From Arabidopsis thaliana (Eukaryota > Streptophyta > Magnoliopsida > Brassicales > Brassicaceae), in contig NC_003074.8 of NCBI RefSeq assembly GCF_000001735.4, positions 124,101 to 188,100 of the forward strand: a stretch of DNA of 64,000 nucleotides, in the 5' to 3' direction. Within the stretch, counting starts at the first letter, position 1. The number at the start of each line of letters is the position of its first letter. Below the pieces are notes generated by a model that saw nothing but the letters and a program-made list of their open reading frames with translations, did no database searches and had not been told where the DNA came from. Below are positions 34,046-45,802 of this stretch, one piece after another. The translations under genes were made by a program, and so were the position numbers.

Positions 34046-35462
34046 AATAATGAAACAAGTACTCTAGTAAGAAAATAAAAAACCACATATCACTTATCAG
34101 CCTTAACAACCGAGCCCATTACAATATGAAAGATTTGTTTGTAATTTACAAAGGAAAAGATTTCCTTGGTGTTTATTTGTAAAACTATTGTGAAGCCAAA
34201 TTAATAATTATTATAAGTATTTGACACTCTACTTATATCGGGTTGGGAATCATGCATGATATAGTGGTCATCCAAAGGATCAAACACTAGATGATAAAGA
34301 AGGATATAGGGAAGCATAAAAGGGTTCCAATAAAGTCGTGCTATGTTCTTCCTATCCCACCTAAGATAGCAAACAGGCCTCCTAAGTATATATGGTGGAT
34401 AGAGTATGTGTTGAAACTGTAAAATCTTCTACCGGACAAGAAAGTTGCATGATTGAATTCCCCGCTAGTATAAGACACATGCCAATTATCGACGCCTCTA
34501 CTCTGCTCATGACGTCTTGGACGTTATATGAGATGTAATACATAAGTATCATCACAACCAAGAAGAATATATAACACCCGCCCCTCCAGTCCTAATCGAT
34601 ATCTTGGGATTGGAACATCTTTGAACAAGCACCTAATTACCAAGGTACAGAGTATTCGCAGCCCTCAGTGTTGTTGCGTATCTAGCCATGATGAGACATA
34701 ATACAATTAAAAATCATCCAAATAACTACATCAAATCAAATCTATATACAACAACAATTTCCTTACACGTATTCGGGCATACAACTAGGGGTTCAGTTTC
34801 TAAAAAGATTTGTAATGATACTCTCAAGGCAAATAGGCAATGAAATAATATAATAGACGACTATAAAGACAAGTCACTTCTTTAACTCTCTTTTCGCCTC
34901 TCATTTTCTGTGATTAATTACGACGAGGCGCACAAGACTACAGAGAAGAAACAGGCTAAAATGTTATATATGTCTAAATGATGAATGCAGAATGCGTGTA
35001 AGTCTTTTTATACTAATTCAAAGGTGATAAAAAGAGATTTGATCAAATCTGTATCCAATCAGAGTTTGATAAAAATTTTACCAATTTAACACATAATTAT
35101 TTAATTACTATTCAACTCACTATTCAACAAATTTAATAAAATAAAAACCAAGGATTTAGCATCAAGTACATACATATATAGACATTAAAACCTTAAAAAT
35201 CAATATTTAGTTATCTTATTTATACAAAAAATAGTCATTTACTTTCGATTTCTTTCAAATAACTATTTTTGTGTTGAATGTCGCCAATGTCAAACTCAAA
35301 AACGCTTTGCTCATTTAGGGAGTCTCTCGACGTCGTGTGAATAAATTTTCCGTTTTAATAATAATGAACAAGTAATTAAAATGGTATAAAAATTATATCA
35401 TGCATATACATTATTTTAATTATAACAAAAGAGTATTACAAACAACTTATTGAATCACATGT
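34046..35462. repeat. Tandem duplication, block B
   Basis: About 1.42 kb, same orientation as block A and 152 bp to its right. It is shorter mainly because it has one reduced 238-bp unit in place of three. It ends next to the DOX1 3' end, so DOX1's 3' flank includes duplicated sequence. Confidence 0.85.
34261..34689 (-). pseudogene. Broken copy of the small membrane-protein gene
   Basis: Nucleotide similarity to the gene at 32196-32624 runs the full length. The frame starts well (MARYATTLRAAN, with one extra codon relative to the intact gene) but a 4-bp deletion shifts the frame and a TAG follows at codon 19. Other indels are present further down. No complete product is possible. Confidence 0.85.
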
Positions 35463-35588
35463 ATATCACCCATTTATTTATCTGTATAGTACATTACAAT
35501 GTCGAAACACAGCTCACAGCCAACAAATGCCAAAAAAGGAAGAAAAAAAATCATTCGAAGTGCCATAGATCACATTAAAATGATCAAA

Positions 35589-38500
35589 TTAAGAGGGAAT
35601 TCGGAGATAGAGAGGGATTGGATTTTTGGTAAGTGGAGGTGAATCCCATACTGAAAATGCACTTTCAGAGTTCATCCATTTGTCTGTCATATCAGGATAA
35701 TGACGATCAATCACATCCTTGAGACTCTCTGTAGTATTCACCCATTCAAGCCCCTTCTTCGTGTAAATCGTTTCATTGAAATCACTCGTGAAAAACCTAT
35801 CCGCTTCTAATCGCCTGAAATTGTTTAAATTAGTATTAGATTATTAAACTTTTCTAATTTACTGTGATATCTTCAAGAAAACTTGGTTCTATATATATAT
35901 ATATATCGAAAATATATACCTTGTGGCCATGATGAGGAAAATGTAAAAAGCAGTCTCACTGATAGCAAAACCTTTGATTTTCTTCTCTGCCATAAGTCCC
36001 ACGAGAAGATCAAGCTCCTCCACATCACCATCGTACACGTCATCCAACACTTCAATAGCTTCCTCATCCTCCGTTAGATCTTCCCACTTGGTTATCGGAA
36101 TCATAAACATAGATCTCCTGAACTCGTTGTACCGTGGGACGCTCCTCTCCCTGTCCCTGTAGACTAAAATAACCGAAAAAACCGAATTCACGTGAGAATC
36201 AAGTCAAACAACAATGAACGGCTGAGATCAGGTTGACTTACTCTCTAAAGCAGCTAAGTCGACGTGGTCTGGACGAGCTTGGCCGTTGGGGTCGTGGGGA
36301 ACAATGTCTCTTAACCACATCGGATAATTCATCAGTTCAAGGGCACCACTTGCTTGGTGACCCATTGAGACCATTAGCTTAGTGAATCCAATGTGAGACA
36401 TGGTTTCTTCTCCCTTGCGACCAATCAAATCTCTCATAGAAATCCTAAATCCAATGAAATAAAACCCTAAATTTTTTTACAATTTGGAAACTTCAAAATA
36501 GGAGAGAGATGTATATATATAAATGTCGAGTTATACTCTTGAATCAACGGTAGTGATTTATTAGTTCCTGGTACATCATCAATGTCAAGTATATGGAGTT
36601 GATCAGGTAAGAGAGAATGCATTCGATAGACGCTGGTGAAATCTTCAGTTAGAGAGTAAGGGACCCCATGATTTTGCGGTTTCTTCATTCCCACGACACC
36701 TCCCAAGATCGAACTGCCTGCATGTCCGAAAGAATCTTTAAACTTCTTTCCTAGTAGTCCGTACCTAAAATCACAATATTCAAAAGTGTTAGAATGCAAC
36801 GTCTGTACGTAACGTGATTCATTATAGATTCAAAAAAAAAAAAAGTGGTATATATTGACCAATTTGCTCGCATCCCAGCAAGTAAAGTGTCGGTTTTGAG
36901 AAGCTGGACTGTCCAATCTATGGTGTGAATCTTGGCTACCACGGCTGAGGTCACTAGCCTAGCGTACCGGTACAAATCTTCGTCTTCCAAATCATCATCC
37001 TCATCCTATATTAAATAAAAGTGTTCTTAATTAGTTTTGTACAAAAGAAAAAATATTTTAATTAATTTCGTAATGTACATTAAAAAATTTATTAAAAAAA
37101 AAAAAACCTTGAGGGCGTCGCATACGGCGTTGTGCTCTTTGATGAAGAGAGCTTGCAAAGCGGAGACACCAGCCCAACTGTTACGAATGTCGCCGGAGAT
37201 AGCTAAACCGTCTTCGTCATGGAGAAGGAGACCCGTCTCCTCCGATATCTTTAGTTTCCCGTCTTTGTAAGTTCTTACTCTATCCAATGTTTTCGAGTTG
37301 CTTCCATAGATGACGCTCGAATCCCTAATTTATCAAATTATTTATGGTCATCATATATATACTTAAATGTATGCATGGATGTGTGTTTGCGTCGTCCATA
37401 TATATCATCATCTATAGAATAATTTATTTATTTTTCCTTTGCGACAAATTTTGATCGTAACCGATCCCACAAAAATGTAAATAGTAATATGTAACACATT
37501 TTTGATGATTTATATAATAGGTTAGAATAAAAGAATTACCACCAAGGTGTACGGATATTTTGCGAGCCAGTCTTGATTTCGAAGAAACCGGTAGGGACTT
37601 CCTTGGTCTTTAAGAACCTAAAGGAGCTTAAGGGACACTTGCTCGCTACTTCTTTTGGAGCGACAAGTTCGATCTAAGTTACCAAATCAATTTTTTCGTT
37701 AAAAACATATATATGATAAGTGCATGTGCGTAAATGATGGATTAAACAGAAAAATAATAGAATTGACGAACTTGGTGAGTGTCTTCAAGATGATCAATCC
37801 AATCATGGATCATGAACTGAATCCAAGAAGCTGCAATCATGTTGAATTGTTTTCCCGTGTCGATAAACTTTTTCCTTCCTAATAGTTTTGTCGCCACCAC
37901 CATGGGGTCTGGCCTCCGTAACTTCAAAAAGGAAAAAAACATTAATTATTTTTTAAATATCCACAACTTGCTAAAAATGGGAAAACGTGTTTAAATTTAG
38001 AAACTTCTCAATAAGATATTCTCTTATATTAGTCGTCAAATCATATTCGACACTTTCATACACATATATATGAAGGTAAAAAATGATTACCTTTGATTTC
38101 TGATCGACGGGGGGACAATTTCTCCCGAAAAAACTATTTTGACTGCCGACGCCTTCATTAAAGGGATCATTGAATTTTCCGTCAGCAGTCCGGTACGGAT
38201 AATTAGCAGGATCAAACCGGATCCCAGTCGGAGTTTGACCGACGTTGAGAAGATTGTATTGTTGGTGAAGATGTCTTCGTACTTCAAGATAGGTTAACCC
38301 CAAGAATACTGGAAGCTTATGCCATGGAACCATCTTATCCACTCCATGCACGATCTGCACCATGTAATTTAAACATCATATTATAACTTTTTCCACTATG
38401 TAAACAAAAAAACATATCGGTAACGATTTAAATTCCTTAATTCAGTTAATGATCCGAAGAAAAAAAAAGTGTGGATGTGTTTCTACGTGCATATATGTGT

Positions 38501-38626
38501 GAAAGTTCAATTACTTACAAGAAGAAGAAACCGATCGAGGAGGGACATTCTTGCATAAATCTCATGGAAGTCTTTGTGGATGAATTTAAGCAAAATAGAA
38601 GAGATTAGGGAAGTAATTACTTTCAT
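35589..38626 (-). CDS. DOX1: Alpha-dioxygenase 1 (fatty acid alpha-oxidation)
   Basis: A haem peroxidase-type enzyme that adds oxygen to the alpha carbon of fatty acids, giving 2-hydroperoxides (oxylipins); known to be induced by pathogens, salicylic acid and oxidative stress. Ten exons: 38519-38626, 38091-38354, 37772-37921, 37540-37673, 37108-37324, 36860-37005, 36537-36764, 36242-36444, 35920-36163 and 35589-35814. The product is 639 residues. Key residues are present: the distal haem His163 (in MIHDW), catalytic Tyr386 and the proximal haem ligand His389 (both in VYRMHSLLPD). The N terminus is hydrophobic/amphipathic and likely binds membranes. No frame break or missing residue. Confidence 0.97.
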
Positions 38627-38740
38627 TCTGTTAAATTTCTTGGGGTTATTGTAGATATATCTTGTTATGTGAAACGTCACAAGATAAATGTTTAAATAGA
38701 GTTGCGAGGGTTGTAAGAAAACCTTAGTGTGTTAGTTGCC

Positions 38741-38748
38741 TATTTATA
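38741..38748 (-). promoter_or_regulatory. TATA box of DOX1
   Basis: TATAAATA on the minus strand, about 115 nt upstream of the start codon, fitting a leader of roughly 80 nt. Confidence 0.6.
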
Positions 38749-41494
38749 AAGCATAAGCCATGATATATATAAAAAAAAAGAGAAGACTATTCAAATTGAG
38801 TGTTTTGAAAAAATATATATATACAAAAGTCATTATCATTATTTTCTTGTTATTAAAATTTTGAAAATGTGACTCATTAACTTTGTATCATTGTGATTTA
38901 TATATGTCACTGCGTTATCATTGAGGTATAAACACAAGTCTCAAATATTAAACATACGCTTTCTTTTTCTTTTTTGGGTATCCTGTGTTGTATCGGAATG
39001 GTTATCTATTATAAAAGTTAACTGCAACTCGAATTAATATGAACCTTAATTTTATTCTCAAAAATAGTTATATAATAGAAACTGTTACTGAATTGTTCTA
39101 AAGTGGGGGTGTCATCACCTAAGAAAAATTAAGTTTCTACATGCATTAAAGCATATATGTATATATTTAATGGGGGTTGGTTAACCAACCCATTCCTCCC
39201 TTACCCAAGGTCCGCTCTTGAACACAATCAAAGATTAAAAGATTGCCATTTTGCTTCAAAATAAGGAAAAAGAATGATCCAATAAAATAAGTTTGATATA
39301 TAGAGCCATCATCAGGTACGTGTTAGAATCTAATATTTTTTATGTTTCCGTAGACAAGTTAGATTAGTTAGTTTAGTCCTACTCGGCTACTCCTTTGATT
39401 TATACTATTTGAACATTTTATATTGAATCAGTCTCTCTCTGCACGTATATCAGAAAACGTCCGAATCTTTGGCTCTTAAAGATATCTATGTATGTACTAG
39501 TAATTTGTCTTTATAATATATATCTATATTAGACAGACCAAATCTCAAAATGTCTTGGATGAAATGTTAAAATAATACCATTTCTGTTAGTTTTCGTGCG
39601 TGTTACTCAAAATTAATTAATACCAATAAATTATAGTATATATAAAAATTTCGACACCTGAAGTTTGGTTGACCAGACAATATTCAATAGGTTTTTTTAC
39701 CACTGTTTGGTTGCTTAATTTGCACGACTTTACTGGTTGATAATTCTAAATCGTCTCGAAGTTTATGATTTATTGTTTTTATCATAAATAATAAAAGTAA
39801 ACTCTTCGATAATTAGGATTCTTTTTGTTTATTCCACCAGGTTTATAAATTATAATTAATATTTTTCTTGACAACTATGGCGTCTATATATTCGAACACG
39901 ACTTAACTGGTTGAGAATTCTAAACTTAAGTTTATGATTTTCATCATAATAAAAGTCATATATGCAAGTAATTCAAGATTAGGGTTCTTTTTGTTTATTC
40001 AACCAGGTTTATAATTAATATGACGTCTATATACTCAAACGTACGACTTAAGTTTTGGTTGATAATTCTAAATTTATAGGTTTATGATTTATTGTTTAAT
40101 TTCATCATAATAAAAGTCATACAAGTAAACTCTTGGGATTAGGGTTCTTTTCGGTTATTCAACCAGGTTCATAATTAATATATCCTTGACAACTATATAT
40201 GACGTCTATATAATAAAAACCAAATTATAAATAGACGTCACGTATTATTATAATGTAGATACCAAACATGTTTGATCTTTTCTCTGTGGAATGTGAACTG
40301 TATTCGAAGAAGATCATGTCGGAGTTTACAAATTATACGTAACTGGATTTGATCCAATAAATAAAAGATCAAAGAGTAACAATTTGATAACTAAATGTGA
40401 AACATCAGCAAATGACAACTATTAAGATGTAGATAAGTCTTGGATTAAATAAAATTTTCACGTGATCGTTTGGGTTAAAATAGCTTCGTTCTTTCACTTA
40501 AGATTCAATTGTCATGGTCATTTTATATAAATTGGTCATTTTATATAAAAGTTCGTTTCGGTCATGTCATGCATGTTTCCATGGACTAATTAATATGAAA
40601 AAATTGTAAACACCATATGGTCGCGCACACTAGATCTATCACAAGAACTATCAACATTACTTTTCAACCACCAAAAAATTATGATAGCCTACTGCCTTAA
40701 GCCTAACGCGATCCAACCAAACGCACCACTAAAAATCCAATTCAAAGACTTGAAACAGGTAAATTACATTCGAGCAATTCTACTCCTCCGAATCTACAAA
40801 AGTGGTGAAAGTGCTTGATGATGTCAGTGATTTCCAAATATATATAGAGTCCCTCGAAAAGGTAAACTTTTTCCAAATTCATGATAGGGTAAGATCAAAT
40901 CAACTACAAGGAAACATACGTGGCAGAAAAAAAGTTCAAAAGAAAAGATAAGATTGTAGTTTGTTTGACAAAGAAATAAAGAGTCGCAAATATGGATGGT
41001 TACGGGTAACTACAAAAATCAGAGAAAAATTGATCATATATCATCATGAATTCCATAAAAGGAGAAAGAGGTGGCTACACAAGCGATCCTATAAAAAAAC
41101 AGATCAACGAGTGATCCTTGTAGTTGTGGAACACTAATTCTTACACGATTTTCGCTAATCCAAATCCTGATAATCTTAGTGTTACACTAATTCTTACACG
41201 CTTTACCCTAATCCAAATCCTATGAACCTAATTCCTGATGGTTTGAAAATTTTTACTCCCTATGTTCCTAATTTTTTATTTTTTTCTAGAGTTTTGAAAA
41301 AAAAATTGTTTAATTATTTCTATATTTAAATTTTTTCTTGGATGAAAGGTGCTTTTCTTTGTAATTACATTGGTAATGACAGAATAATACTCAATAGTCA
41401 ATACTAATTTATAAAAAAATATTGGAAGAAGAAACAAAATGCCATCTCATTTTGGTCTCACACACGACAACATAAAAAGTCGAGCGCGTGGCTT
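38749..41494. other. Upstream region of DOX1, gene-free
   Basis: About 2.7 kb of AT-rich DNA with no supported gene. It holds a three-unit repeat (39723-40214), a GACGTCACGT element near 40234 and, at the right end, the 3' flank of the gene at 41495. TTGAC-type W-box cores occur, but at about the frequency expected by chance. Confidence 0.5.
39723..40214. repeat. Three-unit tandem repeat upstream of DOX1
   Basis: Units of about 174, 145 and 173 bp begin at 39723, 39897 and 40042 with (C/T)ACGACTT and GAATTC or TAATTC. Each contains TTTATGATTT, CATAATAAAAGT (looser in unit 1), a TAGG(A/G)TTCTTT tract, CCAGGTT and ends in G(A/G)CGTCTATATA. Confidence 0.85.
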
Positions 41495-42037
41495 TCACTT
41501 GTTATCAATGTCGCTATCGAAATCAATTGAGCATTTAGTGGAAACCGGTAAGGAAGGCGCAGCGAATCTCATCGAGTAATCTCGGTACGGGAACTCGTCG
41601 TCAAAATGTCCGGTTTGATTTCCGTCATCGAAATTTAACGAGTAGCTCAACTGATCGTACCGGAATTTACCCTGATCCGATGACCGGTTAGGCATTGCAC
41701 CACCTCCGCATCCTCCGCTGCTGTTTCCGACTCTCCCTCCTCCTCCTCCACAGCAGTTGCTGCGTCCGAACCGGCGGATATACGTCTTCCATCTAGGTCC
41801 AGCGACGAGCTCCGACCACTCCCTCATCCTCCGCCACCCTCGGATCCACCATCGCTCGTCGGGTTCGAGTTTGTCGACGGTCGTGATCCGTTGCCACCAC
41901 ACAGATCCGCCGCGAGTTGATGGCTGAGATGAGGCAAGGCAGGGCATGAGGAAACAACAACCTCGCTTCGCGAACAACGCCTCGTGCATATCGTCGGTGG
42001 CATCAACTTCAGCGATCGGCGGCGATTGATGACTCAT
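41495..42037 (-). CDS. Uncharacterised Cys/Gly-rich plant protein
   Basis: A single-exon, 180-residue frame. The N-terminal part has a Cys-rich segment (KRGCCFLMPC), a Trp-rich middle (WWQRI, RWWIRGWRRMREW) and a conserved-looking basic patch (WKTYIRRFGR). Next come a CCGGGGG tract (about residue 95) and an Asp/Asn-rich C terminus. I recall related short Arabidopsis proteins described only as unknown or 'NHL domain' but no NHL repeat is visible here. There is no signal peptide or membrane helix. The ATG at 42037 is the first in frame. Confidence 0.7.
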   Translation of the reverse strand: MSHQSPPIAEVDATDDMHEALFAKRGCCFLMPCLASSQPSTRGGSVWWQRITTVDKLEPDERWWIRGWRRMREWSELVAGPRWKTYIRRFGRSNCCGGGGGRVGNSSGGCGGGAMPNRSSDQGKFRYDQLSYSLNFDDGNQTGHFDDEFPYRDYSMRFAAPSLPVSTKCSIDFDSDIDNK

Positions 42038-42752
42038 TCTCAGAGAGAAACAGAAACGAAGGAAATATGGAATTTCGTCCTGATCTAGCTACTCTCTTTT
42101 GTCTCCTTAGATCGTCGTTCCTCTTCTCATCTCCAACTCTAAACCCTAATTTTCTCCCTCTACCCAAGAGATTTCTATCACCTTCTCCAATCAACGCGTC
42201 TCTTGAGCTGTAACTAAAACAGAAGAGCACAAAACGGCGTAACCGCCAACCCGGCAATATTGGTTCTCATTAACCCTTTTTAACCGCTTTGGTTTTATCA
42301 CATCTAACCGGGAATTTCAGCTGTTGATGCTATTAATTTATTAAACCACATATGAATGAAGGGGTTCATATACGTAATTGACGTTAGCACATTTGGTTCC
42401 AAGTATTGATCGATACATTAAACCGCAATAAAATTGGTCCGTTTCTCTCTGGCCCAAAATTGGTTCGATTTCTCCATAAGCTGAAATTGATAACTCCCAG
42501 TGGATGTAATGTATCTAATATTCTTGGAACAGATTCATTGCAAGTGAATGTTCTAACCAAAATCACCTAATCTTTTTGCAAAATCTAATATAGTAAGTAG
42601 GATAATATCTTACTTTTGCAACAAGCCACTCATTCGTAAAAACCGGACATACTTTAATGGGATAACCTACAAGTCTACAACTCATCTGGAAACTATATCA
42701 CAACCGATGGTTTAGTATAGTTCTTCAAGTAACCTTTTTATGAATACCAATA
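42038..42752. other. Promoter of the Cys/Gly-rich gene and MED11 3' flank
   Basis: A telo-box-like AAACCCTAA near 42140 lies in the leader of the left gene. The right part holds the MED11 3' UTR. No other gene seen. Confidence 0.5.
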
Positions 42753-43884
42753 TCAATCAGAAGAAGGATACCGGTCAGCAGTTTGTTTCAGATCTTCAAG
42801 CTGCGTGAGAACATATTCAAGCTTCTGGAAGCAGATCTCATTGGCTATTCTCGCGTTGTAATCGCATTTCTCAAAGGGACGGTACTCGCAAGCGCTTTTG
42901 ATCTCTTCCCTTAGTGTCACTTGTATATCCTGCAAGTTTCACAAGAACTTCATCTTATTATGGATTGGCGATAACATTATAGCACATTTATGTACAGTCA
43001 AAGATCAACAAGTTCATGAACCAGACAATGAAGCTGATATCTTCAAACTTTATGATTATCTCTAGAAAAAAAGCAGAATCAAAAGCTTTTTACTTGTTCA
43101 CAGAATGTAATGATCCCTAATCTAGACATGTGTCAAATGAGAGCCCAAATGTTCTTTAAACAGTGAGATTCCATCCAATATGAAAATATCAGCATCCATC
43201 ACTCATAAACCTTAAGCCTAAGAATAAAGGATCAATGTCAAATCCTAAGAAACAGGAAAGGAATACAAACCTAGAGATTGTGATACATGAACCCATATGT
43301 TAACTAGTCACAGAAGAATCACAAAACGAGAAGCAGCGGCCATCTTGAAGACTAAAACCAAAATCAAAATTCTAAACAAAGCCCTTAACTTTGATCAGGA
43401 AATGTAATGAACCCTAATATAGACTTGTGTCAAATTAGCCCAAACGATCAACACTCGAGAAAAGATACCAATTCCCCAGAGAGATTGAGTCAGCAAGAAC
43501 ACTAATCTAGCTAGACTTGTGTCAAGTGATCCCCAATGTTCTTTGATCAGGTAGTTTATTAATACACTAATGCAAAAGAAATCAGAAAATATTTGAAGAA
43601 GAGATAGAGTAAGAAACCTTCATAGATTGCATAAACTCTCGGCAATGGCTGTTGACGAACTCTTTCTTGGGACCAGAAGGGCTCGCGAGTTCTTCCATCA
43701 CTCCACCAGCTAGTTCCAAAACCTTAACAACTCTCTGCCCGGAAAACCAAAAATAAAAACACAAAAACACATTCACATCAAATCGTCCAATAAAATCTCT
43801 AAGGAAAGAGTGAGTTTTCCAAAATTTCACATTCTCAACATTCTGGAGTCGCTGCAACGAAGTGTTCTGCGTCTGCGGATCCAT
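42753..43884 (-). CDS. MED11: Mediator complex subunit 11
   Basis: MED11 belongs to the head module of the Mediator complex, which links transcription factors to RNA polymerase II. Three exons (43831-43884, 43618-43734, 42753-42929) give 115 residues, the expected size. The protein is almost entirely helical: an N-terminal helix (LQRLQNVENRVVKVLELAGG), a second helix (VNSHCREFMQSMKDIQVTLREEI) and a C-terminal helical tail. The intron between exons 2 and 3 is 688 bp and carries nothing recognisable. It is divergent from PnsL3 (start codons 493 bp apart). Confidence 0.9.
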
Positions 43885-44377
43885 TGGACTCTCCACGATT
43901 TCTTTTAGACCAGAGAGAGAGAACTCCAAACTGAGATATATCACAATACCGTCAAATCCACTCATACACATACCCTAAATACTCAAATCGGAGCAGTGGG
44001 AGTACCTCAATCGAACACGGCGACGCGAGACAGTGAAGATGGCAGAGACGATGAAATAACACGGAGAATTTCGATTGGAAACGGCGTGCTTATGATCAGC
44101 AACGGAGGGAAGATTTTGGGGAATCGGCGACACTCGGCAATACAGATCGGTGAAGGAAAAAGCAAAGAAGATACAAGTTTTTTTTGTCACGTAAAACGGC
44201 ACGAACTCTACTTTATCAATTCAGGAACAGCGAGTAGTTAAAATATTGAATTACGAAAACACCCCTTGGTTCAGATAAAATCTTTGTGATGGCCGCTTTT
44301 CTCATTTATAACGGATAAAAACCGTAAACAATACACAAGAACAGAGGCTGACACCTAAAGCTTACTCTCTAACTGCA
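43885..44377. promoter_or_regulatory. Divergent promoter of MED11 and PnsL3
   Basis: 493 bp between two divergent start codons; the outer thirds are expected to be leaders. An 81-codon plus frame at 43996-44241 and a 75-codon minus frame overlap here, neither with recognisable features. Confidence 0.5.
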
Positions 44378-45307
44378 ATGGCTCACTTCATAGACCTCAA
44401 CAGTCTCACCAACACTTTACCGTCTCTTCCGAAACTACCCGAGAGTCGTAAAACCGGGAAATCCAGCGGGTTTGCTTGCAGGAGAACTGAAGAATTTCAA
44501 GAACCGGATTCGGTACAGATCACAAGACGGATGACATTAGGATTTGCTGTCTCAATAGGTCTTACCGGAATTCTCGGCGAAAATAATGTTTCCTTGGCAC
44601 AAGACAATGGGTTTTGGATTGATGGTCCTCTTCCAATTCCTCCTATTTACAACAGTAAGCGCCATTTTATATTCTTGATTGTTTTCTTTCTTCAAATGTT
44701 TGAACATTTTGAGCCATACAACTATTCAAGATGAGAATTCGATTTGGTAGAATCATTTGATTTCCGGTTTTGAATTCGTCCTCGATTTGAATATACAGAT
44801 ATCGTGAATGAGAAGACGGGAACGAGAACATTCATAAAGAAAGGAGTGTATGTAGCGGATATCGGGACGAAAGGAAGAATGTATAGAGTTAAAAAGAATG
44901 CTTTTGATCTCTTGGCAATGGAGGATTTGATCGGACCAGATACTTTAAACTATGTGAAAAAGTACTTGAGGCTTAAATCCACATTTTTGTTTTACGATTT
45001 CGACAATCTCATCTCTGCTGCTGCCTCTGAAGACAAGCAACCTCTCACTGATTTAGCCAACAGATTGTTCGACAATTTCGAAAAGGTAAGTGTACTAATG
45101 AAGTCCTGGTTCGTTCAAACCGAAGAGACTATTGTTTTTTTAAAATTTCTTCTCTTTTCTGATATATCCTATATGTTTATTTGTTGTTTTCTTGGTGTTT
45201 CGACACAGCTTGAAGATGCAGCTAAGACGAAGAACTTAGCAGAGACGGAATCGTGTTATAAAGATACAAAGTTTCTTCTTCAAGAGGTAATGACCAGAAT
45301 GGCATGA
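44378..45307 (+). CDS. PNSL3: PsbQ-like lumenal subunit of chloroplast NDH complex (PnsL3)
   Basis: A PsbQ-type thylakoid lumen protein of NDH subcomplex L, needed for cyclic electron flow around photosystem I. Exons 44378-44654, 44799-45085 and 45209-45307 give 220 residues. The N terminus is a two-part transit sequence: a stroma-targeting region, then twin arginine (R50-R51) and a hydrophobic stretch ending near VSLAQ (cleavage likely after A74). This marks Tat-pathway import into the lumen. The mature part is the four-helix PsbQ fold ([22 protein letters not shown] and [19 protein letters not shown] are family segments). Convergent with the next gene. Confidence 0.93.
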
Positions 45308-45802
45308 TCCTGGTTCGGTTTATACCGGTTTACTTGCTATTGATGATCCTACATGGTTGATAACTCTGTGGTCATAAATTGTAATCTTTGCGGAAAAATA
45401 TTGAGATCTAGTAATCAAAAAAAAAAAATGTAATGTATAGACCAAAATATGATCAAATTTATAACGAATTGGATTTTAATTTTTCAATCAAAGATACAGA
45501 AAGAAGAGTATATGCACTAAATGTTTAATATTGAAATCTTAGTTTTAAGAAAACATTTGGCCAAAAAAAAAAAAAGTTTTAAGAAAACCAATGTAATATA
45601 GACTAAAACATGATATATATCAAATAAACCGACTAACTTTTTGCCTAAAACTAACGGTTGAGTCGTTGAGATTTATCTTACCACATCGACATATTCACAC
45701 ACAAAATAAAGAAACAAACCCATAAACCAAAGATAGAGAAACAGTGGTCGTACAACGTTTACTCACAGAGGCTTACAATATCAAACTGAGGGCTTGTGAC
45801 TG
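45308..45802. other. Convergent 3' flanks of PnsL3 and the ARM-type gene
   Basis: 495 bp of AT-rich DNA with two poly-A tracts; both 3' UTRs are expected here. Confidence 0.55.

Noticed and set aside
31949..35462. Paired direct blocks as LTRs of one retrotransposon
   Set aside because: The blocks contain a gene and pseudogene, lack TG...CA ends, and only 152 bp lies between them, with no polyprotein.
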